Origin: Ipomoea triloba
Taxonomy: Eukaryota; Streptophyta; Magnoliopsida; Solanales; Convolvulaceae
Direction of reading: 5' to 3'
Assembly: GCF_003576645.1 (NCBI RefSeq)
Contig: NC_044920.1
Span: 16,208,691 to 16,272,690 of the forward strand
DNA length: 64,000 nucleotides
Both the position numbers and the translations under genes were made by a program. Positions 56,968 through 64,000 of the stretch are shown here, piece after piece. The notes beneath the pieces are model-generated. The model did not search any database. It was not told where the DNA came from and saw only the letters and a list, made by a program, of their open reading frames with translations. Positions within the stretch are counted from its first letter, which is position 1. Each line of letters opens with the position of its first letter.

Positions 56968-58755
56968 TGTTGGTCCCAAGGGGATGGGGTACAAGTCTAG
57001 AGGGGGGGGGTGAATAGACTTGTATAAGATTTTGCAAATCTTTTCGACCTCTCGTGTGTATTGAACTCAGGATGTTTAGGTTTGATACCTCACGAGGTGA
57101 AGACAAAGTTTTATGCGCAGCGGAAAAGTTATCCCCTTTTAGTTAGCACGAGTTTGAGTTAGTTCGAGAGGTGTGTTTATATGCAGTGCAATCGAGAGGT
57201 TAGCGAGAGATAAAAGCAGTAAGTAAATGCAAGAGAGATTTTTAAGTGGTTCGGCCAACCCGCCTACGTCCACTCTTCTTCCAGAAACTCCCTGGAAGGA
57301 TTGCACTAAAAACTTCCCTTTTTAGTACAATATCGAGCGCTTGAGCTTTGATCACGAAGCCCGCCTCAAGCCTCAGGTTTTTCGCCCCGCTTCTTGTTAC
57401 TCCACCTATCGAGCACTTGAGCTTTGATCACCAAGCCCGCCTCAAGCCTCAGGATCTTCACAAGACAGCTCCCAGGTTACTCCGCCTCTCCTCAGGTTTT
57501 TCTCCCCGCTTCCAGTTACTCCACCTCTCGAGCACTTGAGCTTTGATCACCAAGCCCGCCTCAAGCCTCAGGATCTTCACTAGACAGCTGCCAGGTTACT
57601 CCGCCTCTTCTTGCTTAATCCAAAGCAAGGACCTTTGGTTGTCACAGTTGAGTGTAACAAACTCCAATCTGACCAAAAGCTATCGTTGAATCAATTTCGA
57701 TGTAGAGCAGCTTCGGTCACCTTCTAGATATGTGGCAGTTTAAGCTATGTAACTCTCTCAAACACTAAGATGTGTTTTTCTCGCTGTATTGAATATCTGG
57801 ATGATATTCCAAGTTGAATGCTTGCACTTGAACGTTTGAATCAGACACCTCTTTAGAATTTCGAATTAACCAACGTCTTTTATCACTGTGTCTTCACGTC
57901 CTTATATATGAGAGTTTGAGGAATAATTCCATTGGAGGGAAAATTATTCCGTTTGAAATCTGTCTCCCATGCCGATCATGGGTCTTGCGTATTTTCAGCA
58001 TTCTTCATGGAGTGGTGGTCTTGTAACTTGAACCTTTTGTCTGGTAGTGAATATTCTATATTTCACTTTCTTGAGTCCATGCTCCACTTTCGTCTTTTGG
58101 TAAAAGTTACTCTTTTTATATTCCCATCATTCCTTGTTTGTGGGGAATCAGACCACTTCAGCATTGGTGTACCTTTTGACCGTTTGTGGTGGAAATCTGA
58201 TGTGTCATCCATTTCCGTCCATTTTGAAAACTCACGTTCGGCACCTCTTCATTATTCTATCTCCATGATATTCTTCTTCTCCAAACTTTAAGTATGCTTC
58301 CTGACCGTCATTCAGCATTACTGGAGAAGTGTCAGTTTATCGAGACCAAGGTTGATGTCTCGATTGTTTGATGTCTCGAACCCAAGCATCGAGAGGTCTA
58401 CCTCTCGAACTCTGCTTATGTCTCGAACTGGATTGCTGTAACAAGAGATCCTATCTCTCGAACTCTGCTTATGTCTCGAGACTTAGTTGATGTCTCGCAG
58501 ACCCTTATTCCTCCAGTGTTGTCCCATGCTTTCTTCTGATCTGTCTATATGATTACAACACACGAGACTTCTAAGATGTTCAAACAAATTTACCTCAAGC
58601 TTAAATATTTTCCGAGTTGAGCTCAAAGTTACCCGGTTGTATTTTCGCTCTTGGTTTACTTGTCGAACTTACAGTGTTTTGCCTATGTATCGAGACTTGG
58701 GGATTTCTACTTAACAGTTGGTATCATCAAAACCTATTACATGATGTTCCTAACA
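56968..58755 (-). mobile_element. LTR (1788 bp) of a minus-strand element with internal tandem repeats
   Basis: Plus-strand ends TGTTGGTCCC and GTTCCTAACA; on the minus strand TGTTAGGAAC...GGGACCAACA. The start matches 63485-64000 almost base for base. 57335-57605 has three CTTGAGCTTTGATCACSAAG / CAGGTTACTCC-type repeats of about 100 bp. TCTCGA/TCGAGA words are frequent. Just inside, 58756-58769 is a polypurine tract (minus AAAAAGGGGGAAAT), which sets minus orientation. A degenerate GTTGGTATCATC (58710) lies inside the LTR and is not a primer site here. Confidence 0.75.
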
Positions 58756-59044
58756 ATTTCCCCCTTTTTGATGATGCCAACACTTATACTTACTCTATAT
58801 GGCTGATTTGATAGAAAGAATTAACAAGGATTTTATTTTTCAGCGCATATGGTAAGTTTGACAAAATACTCTACTAAACCATGAATAATATAACTCACGC
58901 AACACCCCCAGCAAAAGATATATATGATTATAAAAAGGGAATGTTTACAAAGTAGAGTTTAGTAGACAAGATTGAAAGAAATAAGACCAAGAACAACATA
59001 GATATCAATACATTGAAATGAGATGGAGTTTGGACCACGAGAGC
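58756..59044 (-). other. Polypurine tract and 3' untranslated interior
   Basis: AAAAAGGGGGAAAT (minus) adjoins the 3' LTR. The remaining 270 bp is AT-rich and non-coding up to the stop codon of the long ORF at 59045. Confidence 0.6.
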
Positions 59045-61835
59045 TTACTTCTTGTTGGCTTTCCTTTTCTTGTTAATGGCTTCTCGTGTCTTGATGGGGT
59101 CTTTCGGATTTACCAGGCTTAAGTATTCTTCTGTGACATCTAGATGCCTGTAGTTCCTGTAGGCTTCCCCCACGAACTCACCATCAATTACTCCATCTTT
59201 CCACCAGGCAATGCATTCTTCTGGAGACATATTGCTGTGTGTAGATATCCCAGTGATTTTCAGAAGCTTGAATATCTCCAGAGTCAGAATTTGTTCAGTG
59301 TCTTCTCTGTTCCCAAACTTAAAGTTTGTCATGAGAAGATCTATCTTCCTTTCTTCTTCTGACTGTCGTTCTTGTCTTTTTCTTCTTCTTTCTCTGTCCT
59401 CTTCTCTCCTTCTCTCCATTTCCAGTGTACGCTGGACCCTTAGGTTTTCTGCCTGTTTAGCATCCTCCACTGCTTTGCTCATGATTCTTGGTATTTTCGG
59501 AGGAGGTCCAGCTGGTTCACTTGCTGCCCTTTTCTTGCCTGTTGTATTTTCCCCCTTCTTTTTCCCTTTATTTTCCCCCTTGGTGGCATCATCAGCACGG
59601 GAAAGGAGGATGGACATACCTTCGAAGATTGCTTGAAGTTGGGCAGGCACTTGGTTCGACAGGTCATCGAGTATGGCCTTCATCACATCTTGTCGAAGTT
59701 CACTGGAATGTTGGAAGGCTCGAAGCTCTGCTCGCATCTCGGCTAATTCAGCCCTCGCACTTGCAGCCTCTGCTCGAGCTACAGCAGCTTCATCAGTGGC
59801 TTTCCGTGCTGCATCCTCAGCCCATATCGCCTGTTCGAGAAGTTCGGCATGACGGCCTTGGGATTCACTTGTGCCATCAGCAGGCATTGCAGCATTGCGG
59901 ACCACAGCGAGTATTCTTTCGAGCTGAGCCATCTTCTGAGATTGATCAGCCATGAATTGACGCACTTCGCCAATGAAGACTTCTTCGGCCTGTTGATCAT
60001 AGTCAGAAGTAGGAGAAGGGAAGTGAGAAGTACCTTTTGTCGGAGGGGACTTGGGTGCTTCCATATTTCCACCCATAACTTGCAGTTGCGAGTCCACCTC
60101 TCGATTAAGTGTCTGAGGAGCCACAGGGACACCGGGTTCAGAGCTCGAAGGTAGCTCCATGTCAGGCGCTTCCTGGTTTCCACCTGAGGGATGGATCACT
60201 TCTTGCTCTTCACCTCTCGAACCTGGAGCCTCAGCTTCAACAACTGTTGAGATTGGATCAGCCGGGGAGGGTTCTTCGGTATCAGATGCTTCCCGGTTTC
60301 CATCTGATTGAGGTTCCCCCTCAACACTACCTCTCGAACCAGTGCTGGGAACGTGATCATCTACTGGAGGAGTTGATTCATCGGCAGGTGCTTCCCGGTT
60401 TCCACCTTCTTGAACCTCAACTCTCGAACCAGCAGGGTTCTCCTCATTCTGCTCTTGTTGCTCACTTGTTTGCACTTCAGTATGCTCTGGTGAATCTGGA
60501 ATATCTATTATCTCAGGAGCAACTGGTGCACTCCACCTTTCCCTATTAACCATATCGATGGGAAAGCCTGGGAGTTGGAGCAACAAAATTTCACCCTCTC
60601 GAACTGTCTGAGCTTCATCTGTTGCATTCGAGGGTGTGGACTCAGGTGGTGGCAGTAGTAAGACAGAGTTAGGTGCCACCTCATGTGCTTCAGAGGTCTC
60701 GGATTCACCTCTCGAAGCTACCTGGTCTTCTAGAGCAGATTCACTCACTTGGGACAAGGGNNNNNNNNNNNNNNNNNNNNNNNNNNNNNNNNNNNNNNNN
60801 NNNNNNNNNNNNNNNNNNNNNNNNNNNNNNNNNNNNNNNNNNNNNNNNNNNNNNNNNNNNNNNNNNNNNNNNNNNNNNNNNNNNNNNNNNNNNNNNNNNN
60901 NNNNNNNNNNNNNNNNNNNNNNNNNNNNNNNNNNNNNNNNNNNNNNNNNNNNNNNNNNNNNNNNNNNNNNNNNNNNNNNNNNNNNNNNNNNNNNNNNNNN
61001 NNNNNNNNNNNNNNNNNGATCATCTCCCACTCTGACTGTGCAGTCTATCTCTCGAACCATCTCTCGTGGTTCTTCTGCACCCCCTTGTACTGGATCACTG
61101 ATCCCAGTACCTTCAACTTCTCGAGTCTCCTCTCGAGGTTCAAACACAGATTTACCAGTACCCTCAGCATTATTATCAACATGAAGATCATCACAGAAAT
61201 CTCTTGACAGGGACCTCGTAGGGGGCACTCTCTCAACCTCAGTGGCCAGTGCAGCCTGAGGTTCCCCCTGGGCTTGTGCCCTGTCCTCAAATGGTACTTG
61301 TATAACGGACGGTGTCACCTCTCGAACCTGGGTGACAGCAGCAGTCTTGGTCCTCTTGGCCTTCCTTTTCAATTCAACCCTCTTGACTNNNNNNNNNNNN
61401 NNNNNNNNNNNNNNNNNNNNNNNNNNNNNNNNNNNNNNNNNNNNNNNNNNNNNNNNNNNNNNNNNNNNNNNNNNNNNNNNNNNNNNNNNNNNNNNNNNNN
61501 NNNNNNNNNNNNNNNNNNNNNNNNNNNNNNNNNNNNNNNNNNNNNNNNNNNNNNNNNNNNNNNNNNNNNNNNNNNNNNNNNNNNNNNNNNNNNNNNNNNN
61601 NNNNNNNNNNNNNNNNNNNNNNNNNNNNNNNNNNNNNNNNNNNNNNNNNNNNNNNNNNNNNNNNNNNNNNNNNNNNNNNNNNNNNNNNNNNNNNNNNNNN
61701 NNNNNNNNNNNNNNNNNNNNNNNNNNNNTCAAGGATACTCCCCGCCTTGACTTGTTTGATCTGAGAGCGAATGTGTAGCAACTCCCTCTGATATGCGTCG
61801 GAAGATGAGGTTGATGTGGAGGATTCGGACGCCAT
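59045..61835 (-). CDS. Long retroelement ORF with Glu/Pro repeats, coiled coil and basic helix; two assembly gaps
   Basis: Likely start ATG 61835 (MASESSTSTSSSDAYQREL). It enters a gap at 61728 and is open from 61388 to 59045 apart from the second gap (61017-60761). Gap sizes are nominal, so frame across them cannot be judged. The visible part has a Lys/Arg-rich start; four degenerate ~36-residue repeats around G-[GD]-N-[RQM]-E-A-[PS] (60070-60420); a long Ala/Glu/Arg helix (ARAEAASARAELAEMRAELR); a basic stretch with KKRAASEPAGPPPKIPR; a highly charged RREEDRERRRKRQERQSEEE helix; and a C-terminal NREDTEQILTLEIFKLLKITG...SPEECIAWWKDG domain. No known retroviral domain recognised. It lies alone between LTR pieces, so the element is a LARD-like non-autonomous retroelement. 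Confidence 0.6.
60761..61017. other. Assembly gap (257 N)
   Basis: Run of N inside the long ORF. Flanking sequence is rich in CTCTCGAA and proline/glutamate codons, so the missing part is probably more repeat sequence. Confidence 0.99.
61389..61728. other. Assembly gap (340 N)
   Basis: Run of N near the N-terminus of the long ORF. The frames on its two sides differ by one base at the nominal gap length, so either the gap size is arbitrary or a frameshift is hidden. Confidence 0.99.
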
Positions 61836-61995
61836 TGTTGACAGATATGAGGTTTTGGAGGGAATGTGTACAGTGTTTAGGATTTGAGGGTTTTGGGTAT
61901 TCGGTTTGAGCTTGAATCCGGGTATGGAAGAAGAATTTGGCTTTTATATCATGTGGATTCGGGTTGGATATATGGGTAGGGTTGAGAGCTTGAAT

Positions 61996-62178
61996 ATAGG
62001 ATTACAACAGTTGTCCCGTGCCTTCTTCTGATTTGTCTATAGGATTACAACACGAGACTTCTAAGATGTTCAAACAAATTTACCTTGAGCTTAAATATTT
62101 TCCGAGTTGAGCTCAAAGTTACCCGGTTGTATTTTCGCTCTTGGTTTACTTGTCGAACTTACAGTGTTTACTTGTCAA
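61996..62178 (-). mobile_element. Remnant of a second LTR copy
   Basis: Matches 58512-58691 of the LTR closely (GAGACTTCTAAGATGTTCAA, TTGAGCTCAAAGTTACCCGG in part). It is upstream of the ORF on the minus strand, where a 5' LTR is expected. Both LTR ends and the primer site are missing, so the 5' end of the element is rearranged. Confidence 0.7.
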
Positions 62179-63484
62179 TATTTCCATATAACACTTTCCT
62201 CAATATATATCATAATGTTATCATTACTTAAATTCCTTTAAACCATAACTTATTCACCAATAGAGAGATTTCCAATTCTCAACTAAATCCCAAAGGAATA
62301 ATTCTTCAAATAATTAGTCACCCGTTGATAGTATACTAATTACCATTCAATCTATTCATCCATTCATTAAACCTTAATAACTATTAGCAGTCCTTAATCG
62401 CTATAATTAGAGCTTAATTACCTCCTGAGCAGTCCTTAATCGCTATAATTAGAGCTTAATTACCTCCTGAACTCCACTGTTAATCCATCATTAATATCAA
62501 TCTAACCTCATTATTAATCACATCATAACCAATAATTCTCGTAATAGTCCATCACAATCCATAATCATAACCAATAATTCTCGTAATAGTCCATCACAAT
62601 CCATAATCGATATTTAGTCACCCATAATTAGTCCATCACAATCCATAATCGATATTTAGTCACCCATAATCCAACAATTAACCTTAAACACTCTTAAGCA
62701 TTAATTACTGTCATTAGTAACTACTAACCTTGCAATCCATCCTCGATTACTGTCATTAGTAACTACTAACCTTGCAATCCATCCTCGACAACCAGTCAAC
62801 AACATTATAACATCATTATCAAGTCACCATTATTAACCATAACCCATAATTATCAATTACTTATAGACTAATCAAAGCCATTACATTTACAAGCCACTAT
62901 TGATCCATTCCAACATACTCTCACCATCATTATCTTAACCCATCAATATTGTAATCCTTACTTATTTATGATGCCCATAACTCATATTTAGTCCACAATT
63001 TCCCACCTTCAACCACTTACCCATCTATACTTAACATAAATCTTTAGTCCTTAGTCCAACATTATCCTCATCACTAGGCTTCAACGTGAACCAAATCACC
63101 AATCTATATCATAATCTCAACATCCTCTCATTACTCAATAATCACCATAATTAATCATTAAGTACTCTTAATCATCACCTTAATCCACCATCATTAATTA
63201 CAAAATTCATTATTGCCCATAAATCACCATTAAACTTTAAGTACCCCTTAAATCCATCGTTAATATACTCATAAGCTATTAGTCATCCAAGAACCACCAC
63301 CTCATAATCTATTTGCCAACATCCATATTCATAACAACTTTAACAACACCATTAATGAGAACTCACCAACACAACATTTTGTACATATATATTATGTAAA
63401 ATACAATTACATATATATTATACATACCACATGTACATAACAATTTTACTTAAATCTCATCATATTTCAACCAAACAATCAATT
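62179..63484. repeat. AT-rich, ATTAATCA/CCATAA-rich sequence with perfect short duplications
   Basis: 62384-62470, 62520-62605, 62590-62680 and 62700-62790 each contain an immediately repeated block of about 40-45 bp with no differences (for example AGCAGTCCTTAATCGCTATA and ATTACTGTCATTAGTAACTA). No ORF. It is probably the continuation of the chromovirus-type LTR begun at 55636. Confidence 0.7.
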
Positions 63485-64000
63485 TGTTGGTCCCAAGGGG
63501 ATGGGGTACAAGTCTAGAGGGGGGGGGGTGAATAGACTTGTATAAGATTTTGCAGATCTTTTCAACCTCTCGAGTGTATTGAACTTAGGATGTTTAGGTT
63601 CGATACCTCACGAGGTGAAGACAAAGTTTTATGCGCAGCGGAAATGTTATCCCCTTTTAGTTAGCACGAGTTTGAGTTAGTTCGAGAAGTGCGTTTATAT
63701 GCAGTGCAATCGAGAGGTTAGCGAGAGATAAAAACAGTAAGTAAATGCAAGAGAGATTTTTAAGTGGTTCGGCCAACCCGCCTACGTCCACTCTTCTTCC
63801 AGAAACTCCCTGGAAGGATTGCACTAAAAACTTCCCTTTTTAGTACAATATCGAGCGCTTGAGCTTTGATCACGAAGCCCGCCTCAAGCCTCAGGTTTTT
63901 CGCCCCGCTTCTTGTTACTCCACCTCTCGAGCACTTGACCTTTGATCACCAAGCCCGCGTCAAGCCTCAGGATCTTCACAAGACAGCTCCCAGGTTACTC
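63485..64000 (-). mobile_element. Start of another LTR of the 56968-58755 family, cut by window edge
   Basis: TGTTGGTCCCAAGGGGATGG to the window end matches 56968-57482 with about ten differences by eye. The left flank (CAATT) is not a primer site, so this is either a separate insertion or a rearranged 5' LTR of the same element. Confidence 0.8.

Noticed and set aside
58710..58721. GTTGGTATCATC as a tRNA-Met primer site, making the element plus-oriented
   Set aside because: It lies inside the LTR; the purine tract at 58756-58769 and the ORF direction both indicate minus orientation.

Overview
This 64-kb window is plant nuclear DNA, almost certainly from a eudicot (possibly an asterid; I cannot name the species). 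The evidence is one intron-containing plastid shikimate-pathway gene, plant-type LTR retrotransposons with tRNA-Asp and tRNA-Met primer sites, plant hAT/Tourist/MULE/Helitron relics, a tRNA-derived SINE, and long AT-rich stretches. The only convincing intact host gene is a class II DAHP synthase (541 aa, five exons, minus strand, 11573-15218). Its reading frame, splice sites, TATA box and metal ligands can all be read. Nearly everything else is mobile DNA or its debris.

Layout. 1-2379: 5' end (gag, primer site, LTR) of a minus-strand Athila-like element that runs off the left edge. 2381-7480: a decayed Ty3/gypsy pol gene split by a ~2.5-kb solo LTR, which is itself split by a 1.4-kb solo LTR. 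7.5-11.1 kb: a FAR1/FRS-type transposase-like fragment and several tandem duplications. 11.4-15.4 kb: the DAHP synthase gene, with a G-box-bearing minisatellite in intron 1. 15.6-34 kb: a nest of non-autonomous DNA elements (MITEs, Helitrons, MULEs, hAT), a SINE, and a local segmental duplication whose two copies give near-empty sites for several insertions. 34.3-43.8 kb: a copia pol relic interrupted by a structurally complete 8.8-kb Athila-type element that has LTRs, PBS, a 600-aa uncharacterised ORF and an env-like ORF, but no recognisable pol. 43.8-52.8 kb: a second non-autonomous tRNA-Asp-primed element whose 5' LTR contains a gypsy pol-end/LTR/gag fragment and a hAT-like element. 52.8-55.6 kb: copia gag split by a truncated LTR, then a MULE transposase tail. 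55.6-64 kb: a chromovirus-type LTR hosting a minus-strand element with 1.8-kb LTRs and a long coiled-coil ORF interrupted by two assembly gaps (N runs 60761-61017 and 61389-61728), plus the start of another LTR of the same family.

How the parts relate. The DAHP synthase makes the first committed metabolite for aromatic amino acids in the plastid. The retroelements appear to form autonomous/non-autonomous sets: several share the tRNA-Asp primer site and a GC-rich palindromic module in their LTRs, so pol-less copies could in principle be mobilised in trans by relatives. No bacterial-type operons, CRISPR arrays, rRNA or intact tRNA genes are present.
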